Counted from the stretch's first letter, positions 30,290-43,659 are shown. The stretch: 64,000 nt of DNA from Siphonodentalium dalli (GCA_032622095.1 CP136068.1:152609151-152673150), one strand, 5' to 3'. The notes: generated from the letters alone by a model not told the origin. Numbers and translations are program-made.

Positions 30290-31733
30290 TTACCTGTGTA
30301 TGAATCGTTTTCTTCGCATAAAAGCATCAAAAAGAAATTTTGCTAGTTGTCGGGGAAATAACATTAGCTCACTAAAAGAGTCGTCGATGTGGTCTGTTTT
30401 CAACATGTCGCTAATATATCTTGGGACGGAATTTAAAAGTGACATCCGGATGTCATTGTAGAATGGACAAAAGAAAAGAAAATGTTTTTCGTCTTCAACT
30501 TTGTCAGAGCTGCACATAATACAGATTCTTTGTTCGATTTTCTCGTTTCTGAAACGACCGGTTTCTATCCGCAGAGGTAAAATCGCACATCGAAATTGTG
30601 CAAGTATGGAGCGGTGGGACTTATCCATATTCATGGAAATATATTTTTCAATAGCATAATTTTTCTTAAAGAGTCGGTATGTGCGTAGCTTTGGTACATA
30701 CGTCATTTTTTCAATCCAAGTTTTCTGTTTAAACGCGGAAAGCTCTCGTTCGATGTCATGTATATTACATATTTGTAGGTTTTCAAAGGTGCTTGTCATA
30801 TTTATTTCTGACAAAACACTACTAAATGATGCACACCATCCATCGCTATTATTCATGAGATCCCAGAGAAAAACATTTTTGCTAATCTGTCATCTTGCAT
30901 ATGTATAAAATAATTCCATAGTCTTGCCATGTTAAGCCATCTTCGGACTTAACTCGAAAGTATACCAAATTCCCCACTTACAGATAAAAGCGGACAAAAT
31001 CTGTGGACCCCAAGGAAGTATCTTAACGCTCGATTTTGCACCATATCTATACATGAGTATTTACGATATCCTCAAATAGCGGATGCATAATCCATAACTG
31101 GGCACACACAGGTCAAGAACATTTTCAGGTCCGTTTTGACACCTATGTCTCTATAAGAGTGGACGCTCGATATTAACGCTCCCAATGCCCTGCCTGATGA
31201 TTTAGCTAATGTTTCAGCTGCTGTATCAAAACTACCATGTTCATGGAGAATTATTCGATTCTCTGATTTTGTAATAAGAAATTATAGTTTGTTTTTATTC
31301 TGTTTTTATGTCTAAAATATACAATTTTAGTTTTATCCAGATTGACTGTCATTCGCCAGTTTCGACACCATGATTCGACGGTGTTAAGCATTATCTGCAT
31401 ATCTGCTTCGTTTTCAGCAATTAACGCAATATCGTCTGCGTACATCATGGAAGATACCTTACATTCATCTATAGTGATACACCAATATTCAACCTTTTTA
31501 TTTCAGAAATCAAATCGTTAACGAAAATATTGTAAAGTGTCGATGAGAGACTGTCACCTTGTTTTACTCCAAAATTACATGTATTCAAACTTGTCAGATA
31601 TTCGGCCATTTACACGATCGCAAGAATAAGTTGTTCGATACATGCTCTTAATGGATTGATATATGTTGCTATCTACGCCAATTTTTAAAAGTTTATATAA
31701 TAACATATTCCTGTCTACTAGATCAAAAGCTTT
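30290..31733 (-). pseudogene. Non-LTR retrotransposon ORF2: RT palm to C-terminus (decayed)
   Basis: Reading - strand from 31733: KAFDLVDRNMLLYKLLKI (RT motif), YADDIALIAENEADMQ catalytic box (31448-31251), a thumb/connection region with SGRALGALISSVHSY, CVCPVMDY and VQNRALRYFLGVHRF, then a 188-codon frame (30856-30290) with a CxxC / ExKHFLFFCPFYNDIR Cys-His end. Several frameshifts and stops make it inactive. Its upstream part is at 36817-37184, separated by an insertion. Clade not determined. Confidence 0.9.
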
Positions 31734-34700
31734 ATAGTCCAGGAGATATTGGTCAACCTCTGCACCCCCCCAGGACTTAACTTCACCCCACTAATTTTCT
31801 TCCTTAAGGTCTCCTCTAATTTCTTTCACTTGTTAATAAGAAAAAAAAGTGGCCGCAGAGACTCCAGACAAGATGGCGTCCATCATGGCGGCCATTTTTT
31901 TTAAATGCACCAGGTCTCTTTGATAGCCGTTATAGTAAAGATGATGTCACATGCCGTCCTGTTTTCCGCTCGATTCGTTATGCTAATATACAACCCTTAC
32001 AAATTAGCCAAAAATCCGATACCAGAATCCAATATGGCGGCCAAGATGGCCGCCGAAATGTGAAATTATGCTATTTTTCTGTCATGTTACCACCTTTCGT
32101 TTGTCTCTGTGGGAAAATGTTAGAATTTTTGCGTCATATTATACATTTATCATATAGATGAGTCATTGGCGAATACATGGGGACCATAATATGCATTCAT
32201 TGCGGGATATTTTTGTCCGATATCACGTTTTCCCAAATGCCGGTATCATAGGTCAAAGCCGAATCTCCGTTAATAACGCGATGTTATGTTTCGAATCAAT
32301 GAATGTTATTGCTATTATAACAACACCCATGCATATATATTTGCAGGAGATACTCGAGCTAGGATTCCTCTTATACCTGAGTCGAGGAATATTTACCCAA
32401 ATCCAAGATGGCGGCCAAAATGGCCACCAGAAATAAAAATTCGCTGAAAATCTCCGATTTTAACATCAGTGAACATTATTGTCATGACAACTCCACACCT
32501 GCTTACTATTGTAAGTTGGGAACACTTAGGCGAAGAACTTTCCTTGTACCATATCCAAATAAAAGTCCCCCAAATCCAAAATGGCGCCCACAATGGCGGA
32601 CAGATTTTGAAAAATCACCGAAATTCCCTCATATTCACATCATTGGGCATTATTGTCGAGACAACCCCATCCATGCGTACAGTTGAGTTGGAAATACTGA
32701 GGTGAAGTAATTACCTTACATCTCATGCAAGAAATGGTTTTCCAAATCGAAGATGGCCGCCAAAATGACGACAGAAATTTGAAAACACGCCTACATTCCT
32801 TTACATTCTTAGGATGGGCGTTATCGTTTCGCGATTTCTACGCACCATTACATGTTGATATGGAATAATGACATGAAGTATTCATTAGGTTTGGCAATTG
32901 ATACTCACAGCCAAGATCGCTGCTAAATTGGCGGCTAGAAATTGAAAAGAAATCGATATTTTCACATATTAATTTAAACTTTTTGTCATAATATCGGTAT
33001 GCATGTATGGACGAAACTGTACATAAACCATCTACTAGTTCAACTTAAATGTATCAAAACGCATAACATAGCACGTATCCTTCTGGAAAGATGAAAAACC
33101 ACAATTAATATCGCGATGTGGCATTTCGAAATCCAGTCTCCACTTAGCGCCGATAATGGCCGTAAGCGTATAGGTGCGCCAAATAGTTATATCAGAACAA
33201 TTACCAGGTCTGATAACAGATTCTGATTTGCCACGTCACGTCCATAATTATCTGGACCAGCTTCCATTTCTTTGTCTGATAAATCTACATGTAGGTCGCT
33301 CACACCGACAAAGTATTCACCACTTCCTGGGAGTAGGGTCCCTCTAATCATAACGTTTCAAACAATTCATTTTCCGGTGTCTAGCTTACGATTGTAAATA
33401 TTTGCTAACTATGATATTTGTGCGTCATCTTGAACTAGGAAGGCATATGGCCGATGAGTATACAAGCTTACAGAAGGTCATCTCTATGTATGTGTCTCAT
33501 ACCCCATGGGATAACGACATGTACACCTGGCGAACCAGTTAGCTAGTCACTTCTCAATAGACGGTTCGTCAACTCACAAACTCAGCGAACGCATTGGCAT
33601 ATGTGGACAACTTCGACAGTGTTTCGAAGGTTGCTAGCTGTCTCATTCCCTTGGACAGATGTCTATCTGCTAAGGAGAAGACCCTAGTGTACAGACTACC
33701 CACACTTCTTGACCATTATCCGAAGCAAACTGTATGACGCCCCGCAGTTGTATCGTTGAATATCTCCCAGCAGAGAAGAACAATGCTCGCGGTGCTAGTT
33801 TGTGGACATGCGCCATGATAGTGGGAATGAAATGGGCCACTCTATGCACCACCCCTACACCTGGTGCATGTTTAAGATATCGAATGTCATGCGTGTCGGT
33901 TTTATTTGGTGTGGTAAGATTGTATTTCCACATCCGTTTCGAAGCCTTTCTGATTCAACTACGTACACTTTTGTCTGGATAATACTATGCTAGCCTCCCT
34001 CAAAACAGTCGGATGGACTAAATGATAATGTCTTTATAGCATGAATGTATGCGTGTTTTGTTATCCTCTCTCGGGGTTAGTGTCAGTATGTGGGCGGTAT
34101 TATTCAAGAAAATGTCAGGAACTGTGGTGCATTAATTTCACTATGTATTTAAAGAACAATTTACAGTCTCGATGGCAGTGGACGTTGAGGAACGCGACCG
34201 TTATGATCATATAGCTTTATATATATAACTTTAGAATATAGTAGTTAATGTCTCATGTAGGAAAATGGTCGCAATGGTGATGTTACCAAGAAATCACTTG
34301 GTGTACCAACGTTTTTGAACTGAATGCAAGAGCTCATCAACGTAACATTCCTCTGGATGTTCTTCGCGTTGAACAGTTCACCCTTTTGTTGATGGCATTT
34401 GTACTTTCTTGAACCATACCACCCAGCGTGAGTATGACATATCAACCAACTATCAAATGTATCGCCTTTAAGACTACACCCCAGTCTTGGTGGGGCTTAT
34501 ACAGCAGTAGGCAATGGCATACTCCTGGTCCAGTTGTTTAAGAACGGCTTCCAAAACGGATGGGAACATACAATCTTAGCATACAAGGAAAGCAAAGCCA
34601 CACATGAGATACTGTCTGAATCTAAAACATAACAAAATAAGGGGCGGTGCAGTCATGGTCCAATTTCATTTCCACTATCGTGACACATACCCACAAACTA

Positions 34701-36816
34701 GCACCGTGTGTATTGTTATCATCTGCTTGGAACTGTTCGGTGAGACGATTGCTGGACGCCAACAAGCTTGTTCTTATGATCATGTTCAAGTAGTTTGGGT
34801 ATATTATGCATTATGGTCTTCTACTCCTTAGCAGAAATGTATCCGTCAAATGTTGGGCTTTCAACATTCGAAGCCATATACAGAAGTTGTCCGGGTACGT
34901 GAGTGCATTAGATGGGTATGTGAATTGATGAACCATATATTGAGAAGTGGCTGTTTGGGAAAATCACCAGGTGTACACGTTGTTATCCCCATTAGGTCAC
35001 CAAAGCTGACAATACGCAGATAGATAGGTCCTTCTGAAAGCTATAGTATACGCATCGACCGAATACCTTTATAGTGTATCGCACAAGATGACGCATATAC
35101 CCCATATGTAGCATCTGAATTATACCATAAGCTATACCACGAATGAAGCTCGATCGATCGCTAAGAATTCCAAGCTTTCGAAACAAACACGTGAGCTGGA
35201 CACCGGCATATGTATTGTTTGAAACATTCCGATTAGTGTCACCCTTCTACGAAGAAGAGCAGTGAACTGTTGTTGTGAGTGAGATAGATTAATCTGACGA
35301 AGAGACGGAAACGAGTCTAGATAATGCTGAATGTGGCAATTCAGAATAAGCTCAGGTACTGTTGTTTTGATTCTTGGAAGTCATAATATGACTATTCGGC
35401 GCACCTATATACGGTTACGGCCAGTATGAGCCCTTAGTGGAGAATGGATTTTGAAATGCCACATCGCGATTGTGGGTTTTCATCCTTCCAAAAAGCTACG
35501 ACTTACATTGGAACTAATAGATGGCTTATAGTATGTACCGTTTCATTTATACAAATTAATATTATGACAAAAAGTTGAAATTAGTATGTGATAATATCGA
35601 TTTCTTTTCAATTTCTGCCCGCCAGTTTGGCCGCCATATTGACTGTGAGTATCACTTGCCAAATCATAATGAATAATTCATACATATCAACATGTAATGG
35701 TGGGTAGAAATCGCGAAACAATAACACCCATCCTAAGAAAGTAAAGGAATGTAGGCGTGTTTTCAAATTTCGGTCGCCATTTTGGCCGCCATCTTCGATT
35801 TGGAAAACCATTTCTTGCATGAGATGTAAGGTAATTACTTCACCTCAGTATTTCCAACTCAACTGTACGCACGGATGGAGTTGTCTCGACAATAATGCCC
35901 AATGATGTGAATATGAGGGAATTTCGGTGATTTTCCAAAATCTGTCCGCCATTGTGGGCGCCATTTTGGATTTGGGGGACTTTTATTTGGATATGGTACA
36001 AGGAAAGTTCTTCGCCTAAGTGTTCCCAACTTACAATAGTAAGCAGGTGTGGAGTTGTCATGACAATAATGCTCACTGATGTTAAAATCGGAGATTTTCA
36101 GCGAATTTTTATTTCTGGTGGCCATTTTGGCCGCCATCTTGGATTTGGGTAAATATTCCTCGACTCAGGTATAAGAGGAATCCTAGCTCGAGTATCTCCT
36201 GCAAATATATATGCATGGGTGTTGTTATAATAGCAATAACATTCATTGATTCGAAACATAACATCGCGTTATTAACGGAGATTCGGCTTTGCCTATGATA
36301 CCGGCATTTGGGAAAACGTGATATCGGACAAAAATATCCCGCAATGAATGCATATTATGGTCCCCATGTATTCGCCAATGACTCCTCTATATGATAAATG
36401 TATAACATGACGCAAAAATTCTAACATTTTCCCACAGAGACAAACGAAAGGTGGTAACATGACAGATAAATAGCATAATTTCACATTTCGGCGGCCATCT
36501 TGGCCGCCATATTGGATTCTGGTGTCGGATTTTTGGCTAATTTGTAAGGGTTGTATATTAGCATAACGAATCGAGCGGAAAACAGGACGGCATGTGACAT
36601 CATCTTTACTATAACGGCTATCAAAGAGACCTGGTGCATTTAAAAAAAAATGGCCGCCATGATGGACGCCATGTTGTCTGGAGTCTCTGCGGCCACATTT
36701 TTTTCTTGTTAACAAGTGAAAAAAATTAGAGGAGATCTTAAGGAAGAAAATTAGTGGGGTGAAGTTAAGTCCGGGGGGGGGGGGGTGCAGAGGTTGACCA
36801 ATATCTCCTGGACTAT
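31734..36816. mobile_element. 5.1-kb inverted-repeat (foldback-type) element inside the LINE
   Basis: Ends ATAGTCCAGGAGATATTGG at both termini, inverted. Arms run about 31734-33975 and 34520-36816. The outer ~1 kb is almost identical between arms and similarity falls toward the middle. Each arm holds about six ~172-bp tandem units headed by CCAAGATGGCGGCC-like words. Deleting the element with one TA restores the RT motif DFSKAFD of the host LINE, which fixes the boundaries. No transposase recognised. Confidence 0.88.
32028..32945 (+). repeat. Tandem ~172-bp units with ATGGCGGCC heads (left arm)
   Basis: Heads near 31868, 32028, 32402, 32576, 32748 and 32920, spacing about 160-187 bp (one double interval). 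Units are strongly diverged from each other but matched by the opposite arm (35620-36690). Confidence 0.7.
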
Positions 36817-37184
36817 TACTGAAGTCAATAAAAGTTGTAAATAATTGACGTTTTCCTCGTATTAAAGATGTCAGTACAAAAATGTTGTCCATGCAAGCAG
36901 GACCTCTTTGGTCGAAAACCATTTTGTTCGTCTTCCAACAACTGATGCATTTCCAGGTATTCAATAAGTCTGTTATTCAAGAGACTGCTATATAATTTGC
37001 CACATGCTGGTATAAGGGAGATTCCACGGTAATTTAGGGGAACACGTGGGTCAAGATTACCGTTTTTTGGAATAGGACAAATGATCGAGTGTCTCCAATC
37101 GGATGGTTACCGATTCACATTTTAGGCATTCATATGGAATTTTATCTAGACCAAAAGCTTTGCCATTTTTTGCATTGTTAAAGA
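36817..37184 (-). pseudogene. Non-LTR retrotransposon ORF2: RT N-terminal part
   Basis: - strand text encodes NAKNGKAFGLDKIPYECLK (RT motif before the palm), a decayed middle with YLEMHQ-type remnants, then SCMDNIFVLTSLIRGKRQ and TFIDFS. It stops at the insertion and continues at 31733. Directly upstream lies repeat N (37185-37562), so the 5' part of the LINE is missing. Confidence 0.85.
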
Positions 37185-37562
37185 CATATTATGTACTTGT
37201 TCCACTGCGATAAACTTATAAGTTAGTACTCATGCGCTATGCCAACCTGGGGAATGTATCATCCTACTAAGATCACCGAAAATTTCAAATGAATCGACCA
37301 TACCACTCCATAGAAAACATCGTCTGAACTACGCTCAATTGTAAATATTTACACCTCAATTCGGGACGCAACAATCGGCGATAAACTAACGTAGACGATT
37401 TCGCCATCTAGAGTCATTGCATTTAATTAATACATAAGAATGACGGTGTGTGTAAGTTGTCAATTTGGATTAATATTCGTAAAAAATAACTACTTTGAGT
37501 AAGATTATTCTTAATATCCATTTGGTCACCCTACCGGAGTGTTTCACATCACTTTAAAATTG
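37185..37562 (-). repeat. Interspersed repeat N, reverse copy
   Basis: Reverse complement of 3745-4130, from ttaaagacatattatgtact to gagtgtttcacatcacttt. Abuts the truncated 5' end of the LINE. Confidence 0.8.
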
Positions 37563-38459
37563 TATTAAATTGTTCATATGTATCATCGATAGCTTCGTGT
37601 GTTTCAACAATGGTTTCAATGTTGTGTATCAGGCACGCAAACTTTTCTATTGTGTCCCTACTAGTAAGAAAATTTTCCGGAGGTTTTTTTTCCAGTTTTG
37701 TTGGCAAATGCGATACACCCAGCCCCGCAACAACAATCTAACATCGATAATATATAGAAAACTAAGTAATTTGAGTCGAAGATGTATTCAGTAAACGTTC
37801 AGGTTAATAGGTTATCTTAAAATCAAAGTTAATAATTTGATATAAATTTAATTTATGGCTGGAGTCATAAATTAAGTTACGAATTTCCGCGTATACAATA
37901 CGTAATCAAAATAATTCACGGATATTGGATTGGGCAAAGCGTCGCACACAGGATCGTGTACAAAATTATTAACACCACTGGTGTATACTGTTGGACAAAT
38001 TATAGAAATCCATGGCCCTGTGTAGGTTTTATAAATAGATAATTGTTTTTTTCCGGTTATTTTGGGACACGTTAAAGTTGTACTGCGACTCCGAGTCGGT
38101 AAAAGCTGTAGTTGAATGTCCAAGTTCGTGAAAGTTATATTGACTATGCCGATGATTTGAGAAGCTTTATTGTTTTAGGATATTGTAGAAAATCTAATCT
38201 GGCCGTGTCAAATTGAGCTATAGCGATGGGATATCTCGCAGGACAACACATTTCGGGTTTTCGTGGGGTGTGTATTCGATGGATGTCTTATAGTTGCAGT
38301 ATATAACTACATGTATCATGACGCGTTAATTGCGTTCGATGTTTAGGTATGAACAATGGCTGGGTCATGCACACTTGAAGATTTTATGGCGGGAACACAA
38401 TTTTTTATCCGCATATAGAAGCTTTCTGGTTTGGTGAATGAAAAACCTGCAGTATTAAG

Positions 38460-38786
38460 ACTGAAGGGGTCACTCTCACCAAAAAAAGTGCCAAAGGGTA
38501 CACAGGGTTTGAAAATGTGCTGAAGGGTACACAGGGTTTGTGACCGGCACGAACACCATTACATAAATTGTGTTTATGAAAGTCTGGTGCCCATTAGCAG
38601 TTTGTTTTCAGTACATTTTAATATTCATTGGAACGTAAACAATTATTCTCTGACAGAAATCATGGCAGATACGAAGAATGAATGTCCTTTAGAATGACAT
38701 TTCAAACCCTGTGTACCCTTCAGCACATTTTGAAAATCCTATGTACCCTTCAGCACTTTTTTTGGTGAGAGTGACCCCTTCAGCAG
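38460..38786. repeat. Inverted repeat with duplicated GGGTACACAGGGTTT arms
   Basis: ctgaaggggtcactctcacc aaaaaaagtg ... cactttttttggtgagagtg accccttcag. Each arm has two copies of the agggtacacagg word. A TIR element about 327 bp long. Confidence 0.75.
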
Positions 38787-38955
38787 TAATAAGCCGTAGT
38801 TTTTTTTAATAATTTGAAGGATTAGTTGTTTTAACGGAATTCTGAGGCGGTGCATATATGTAACCAATATATTTTATATTATAATTTATATTTATGGCTA
38901 ATAATATGATCTTGGTGGCGTTACCATTTCTGACTATGGTTTTCTTGTATCTAAC

Positions 38956-39066
38956 TGGATCCAGAACTGTCAACTTCATACAATTAGTACATCGGGTCGA
39001 GTCGGGTCGGGATGGACAATTCGACACCCCCAAACGGATACCTTCTAGCCATGTATAATTATATAT
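38956..39066 (+). repeat. Interspersed repeat M, second copy
   Basis: Nearly identical to 8711-8823. Located inside the insertion that enlarges the G copy. Confidence 0.75.
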
Positions 39067-39274
39067 TATGTTACTATTTCTGACTATGGTTTTCTTGTGT
39101 TGATATGGGGCATAAACTCAAGCCACTCACTGACTAGTGACTACGCATTCCGGTCAATCTGCCATCCGTAACATTACTTCGTACCCAACAGACTTTCAAA
39201 TAATGGAAATCTGATTACCTTATTCTACGACTCAGAGACTATAGAAACCAACAACAACATTTGGGCAGAGACGT

Positions 39275-40380
39275 AGTGACAGGGGGTTGGGGTGTCTCAC
39301 CCCCCCCCAACATTAGTTGAAAATTTCACACCAACAATAGGTTGAAAATGTTCTTGTAGTTTGATTTTCAAACAATTTATTGGGGGGAATTTATTGTTTT
39401 TGGACCAATATTTGCATATTTTCCTTCTTTTGGTACAAATTTTGGACTGAAATGGCCACCAGTTAGAAATTTTCCAACCTTAGGGGGTGTCAGGTTGGAA
39501 ATTTCCAACACTTGGAAAGCTTGTGTCCTGGTCCCTCCCCCATGGCCAGTCAAAAACTTCTAGTTAATTTAAGAAAACAATATTGTCCTACATTTGGTCA
39601 AAATTGTCACTGGAATTGTCATCAGTTGGAAATTTTCCAACCTAAGTCGGGGTGTTAGGTTTGAAATTTCCAACTCAATGAATGCTTGAGGCTAGTCTAG
39701 ATGCTAGCATTTTGCGATTTTCTTGTTCAGATTAAAAAAAATTCGCACATCGGGCCGAACCATGGTCAGTCCGGTGTGTCCTGGTCCCTCCCCGTGGCCA
39801 ATCAAATTTGCTAATGAGTTTAAGAAAACAATATTTTACTACATTTGGTTAAATTTCCAAACTAAGAGGGAGTATGAGGTTTGAAATTTCCAACACTAGG
39901 AAAGCTTGAGGTCAGTCTAGATGCTAGGATTTTGCGATTTTCTTATTTAGTTTTCAAATTTTTCTGACACCAGCAGACACCAGGCCGAACAACCATGGTC
40001 AGCCCGGTGTGTCCTGGTCTATTGTCCGTAGTCGTGTGCATTTGTCTGGAGTTAGACCACTAGATGTTAGGATTTGTGCAATTTTCAGGTTCAAAATATA
40101 TGAATATTATCATTATCATACCTGGTAGATAGAACCATGGTTTATAAATAGGCTATCAGCTGCAGGCATGTGAACACTTCGGTACAAGGAGGGAATGCAA
40201 AACCTTTGGTATGATCCAAGGGGTGTTTTGGTTTGATTCAAGGGGTGTTTTGGTTTGATTCAAGGGGGGCATGCAAATGGAATTATGCAAAACCTTGTCT
40301 CTGGTCTGATTCAAGGGGGGGGGGGGTGCAGTTGGAATTATCAAGGTGGAGAACCACCCCCCCCCAACGGAGACCCTCTA
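39275..40380 (+). repeat. Degenerate tandem block with homopolymer tracts
   Basis: ggaaattttccaac / gaaatttccaac recurs many times. A ~245-bp unit is present twice (about 39585-39780 and 39830-40020: gctagcattttgcgattttc, catggtcag(t/c)cc-ggtgtgtcctgg). ggtttgattcaaggggtgtt repeats at 40205-40320. G14 near 40315. Confidence 0.6.
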
Positions 40381-40772
40381 GCCAAATCCCTGCATTTGAG
40401 TAAAGTATCCGTTTAATATAGTTTCGGTGTTTTGGAGGGACAGCAAAAATAATTTTAATTTATTTTTCAATAACAAAAATAATATTATTTTGTATTTATC
40501 CACCTAGATTATTTGTCATATTTAGTTTTCAACATTCAACGGATTTTGAATTTTTGTAAGCCTAGAAAAAATTCCAATGATCATCTCTGACTCTCTGACA
40601 AAGAGTGTCCATGCTGTGGCGCACACATGCGGTATATAATAAAGAGCGTTCTCAATTATCATCGTATTTCCCCGTTTTCAACGTAAAACTGATGGAAGAT
40701 TTTGTGGATCTTCATAATGACTGTGCCATACAAATCGTGGTAATTACCACTGGTAATTACAAGTGTTTTTCT

Positions 40773-41204
40773 TAAGGTGCTATTACACAATTAAGCTTGC
40801 TTAATTCAGCTTCAAATGGTAACCACAGGGGGTTATGCTGAATGTTCACATTACACCATCCAGCAAGCTTTTAAAAGCACTGTTTTATCAGGAAATCTTT
40901 TACAACTTACTGTCCATCATAATTAACTGGTCTGTGGTTATATTTACTAACTAGACTCCAATATTGTGGACTACACATGTGTTTTTTAAATCAGATATCT
41001 GAGGAATTCTGTTATTTAACTGCTACTTGACATTAATGGGCCATTTGTGCTGTATGGAAAAACAGCCGAGTTCCTTTCGATTCAGCTTGCTCAATTGGTA
41101 ATAAAAAGTGCTGAGCTGTATGAAATTGCATGGCATTACACGATGCAGCTCGCCTCTTGAGCTTGCTGAATTAAGCAAGCTTAATGGTGTAAAGGCACCT
41201 TTAG
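40773..41204. mobile_element. TIR element J (~430 bp)
   Basis: ttaaggtgctattacacaat taagcttgcttaattcagc at the left is mirrored by gctgaattaagcaagcttaa tggtgtaaaggcacctttag at the right. Left is preceded by TTAA-like text; the right counterpart is not exact. Confidence 0.65.
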
Positions 41205-41209
41205 TGTAT

Positions 41210-42955
41210 TTGCCTGATAAGCTCAAGGCACATGACAATTCAAGGATATTCAAGGCCGGTGGTAACTCAAGGATATTCAGGGCCCATGCTAATTCAAGGT
41301 CCATCGTTATTCAATGATATTCAAGACCCATTGTAATTCAATGCCCATGGTAATTCAATGACATTCAAGGCTCATGTAATGCAATGATATTCAATGCCAA
41401 TGGTAATTCATGGATATGCCAGGGCCATGGTAATTCAATGACTATGGCAAGGCAAGGACATTCAACGCTAACGATAATTAAATGCCCATTGTAATTCAAG
41501 CATGAATCTTCAAGGCCCATGGTAATTTAAGGATATTCGAGGCCAGTGGTATTTCAAGGCCCAAATCAATTCAAGGCCCATGATAAATCAAGGATATTCA
41601 AGGCCGATGATAACTCAATGATATTAAATGCCCATGGGAATTCAAGGCCCATGTTAATTCATGGCCGGTGGCAATTAATTGTAATACAAGGCCCACAGTA
41701 ATTCATGACCCGCGGTAATGCCAGGGCATTCAGGTCCAACGGTAATCTAATTAATGGATATTCAAGGTCCATGGTAAATCAAGGATATTCAAGGCCCATG
41801 GTAATTCGAGGCCCATGATAATTCAACGCCCAAGGTAATGCAAGGACATTCAGCTCCCACGGTAATTCAATGATATTCAAGACCCATGGTAATTGAAGGC
41901 CCATTGTAATTCAAGGATATTCAAGGCTCATGTTAATTGAATGGTATCCAAGGCCCATGGTAATTCAAGGCCCATTTTAATTGAAGGCCAATGGTAATTC
42001 AAGGTTATTCAAGGCCCATGTTAATTGAATGGTATCCAAGGCCCATGGTAATTCAAGGATATTCAAGGCCATTGTAATTCAAGCCCATGTTAATTGAATG
42101 GTATCCAAGGCCCATGGTAATTCAATGCCCATTGTAAATCAAGGCCATGTTAATTGCATGGTATCCAAGGCCCATTGTAATTCAAGGCCCATTTTAATTG
42201 AAGGCCAATGGTAATTCAAGGCTATTCAAGACCCGTGTTAATTGAATGGTATCCAAGGCCCATGTTAATTGAATGGTATCAAAGGCCCATGGTAATTCAA
42301 GGATATTTAAGGCCCATGGTAGTTCAAGGATATTCAAGGCCCATGGTAATTCAAGGATATTTAAGGCCCATGGTAATTCAAGGATATTTAAGGCCCATGG
42401 TAATTCAAGGATATTCAAGGCCCATGGTAATTCAAGGATATTCAAGGCCCATTGTAATTCAAGGATATTCAAGGCCCATGTTAATTGAATGGTATCCAAG
42501 GCCCATGGTAATTCAAGGATATTCAAGGCCCATGCTAATTGAATGGTATCCAAGGCCCATGGTAATTCAAGGATATTCAAGGCCCATTGTAATTCAAGGC
42601 CCATGTTAATTGAATGGTATCCAAGGCTCATGGTACTTAAATGATATTCCAGGCCCATGGAAATTCAAGGATATATGGGAGACAGTTTTAATATTTATTA
42701 ATAATTGGACTTAAGCGCAATTCACTTGCACTTAATGCGATTCAGTAAGGATATTCAAGGCCCATGGTAATTCAAGGCACATGGTAATTCAGCATTCTGT
42801 GCAGTCAAGGCTCATAATTCAATAATATTCAGGGCCCATGGTAATTCAAGGATATTCAAGGCCCATGGCAATTCAAGACCCACTGTAATTCAAGGGTATA
42901 TGGGAGGCCATTTTCACATTTATTAATAATTGGACTCAAGCTTAATTCAATTACG
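41210..42955 (+). repeat. 27-bp satellite, degenerate left block
   Basis: Composite unit ttcaaggata + ttcaaggcccatggtaa (10 + 17 bp), most regular at 42200-42600 with an alternate unit (ttaattgaatggtatccaag g). Translated frames (MVIQGYSRP, ILELPWAL) are by-products of a period divisible by 3. Confidence 0.93.
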
Positions 42956-42960
42956 CTTAA

Positions 42961-43429
42961 AGGTACTCAACCCGATAAAACTCCTCTCAATTACTATTTC
43001 AATGGCTTCGGGGGTCAAAAATATTTGATTCGAGTCGAGGAAGTCACCCATCAAAGCTCAGATTTGTTAGATATCGATTTTAGAAATCTATTATTTTTCA
43101 TTATCGAGAATACTATCTGGCCCAGAACTCAGTCAAAATTGCGTTAAAATTACCACTTGATTTTAGAGTTATTCAACCTTGTCTGTTTGAATATATTTGG
43201 AGTACACATCCAGAGCAGATTACGGCAGTTATTAGTACTCATCTCGAGAACATAACAAATTTGAAAAATCAATATCTAATAACTCTGAGCTTTGTTTGAT
43301 GGGTTCCTCGACTCGAATCAAATATTTTTTACCCCCAAAGCCAAAGAAATAGTAATATAGGACCCTCTGATCGGATTGTTGTTGTTGGAATCTGTTGAGA
43401 TGGGGACCCTCTTTACGGGTTGAGTACCT
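42961..43429. mobile_element. Family F TTAA element inside the satellite (469 bp)
   Basis: Inserted exactly at TTAA within acgcTTAAgcgc: TTAA at 42957-42960 and 43430-43433. Ends AGGTACTCAACCCG on both sides. The cleanest copy in the window, and it defines the family boundaries. Confidence 0.93.
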
Positions 43430-43659
43430 TTAAGCGCAATAGCCATAACAAGTTTTAACCCCTTGAAGATCAAATGAATGAGGTTCATAATCAGGTTGGG
43501 AATTTTTTTTTTATGTTTTCTATAAGAATCTCACCGGATAATCATCCTGCAGACTATTCTATACAAATTAAGGGCGGGTTTACTTATGGTGATCAATAAT
43601 AAGCACAATCAATTACGTTTAAGTACAATTATTTATTAAATGTGAAAATGGCTTCCCAT

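Larger units (their letters stand above)
37723..39262 (+). mobile_element. Family G element, copy enlarged by internal insertion
   Basis: 37723-38110 matches the left half of G (ataatatatagaaa, tcgaagatgtattcagtaaa), and 39105-39262 matches its right half (agactatagaaaccaacaac aacattt). About 1 kb of other repeats, including an inverted repeat and repeat M, lies between. Both TTAA ends are lost. Confidence 0.7.

Noticed and set aside
33670-33982. Overlapping + and - frames in the centre of the 5.1-kb element as transposase
   Set aside because: Short, in conflicting frames, not preserved in the homologous part of the other arm, no DDE-type motif seen.
36293-36964. 223-codon - strand frame as one gene
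   Set aside because: Chimera: the first ~50 codons are LINE reverse transcriptase and the rest reads into the inverted-repeat element.
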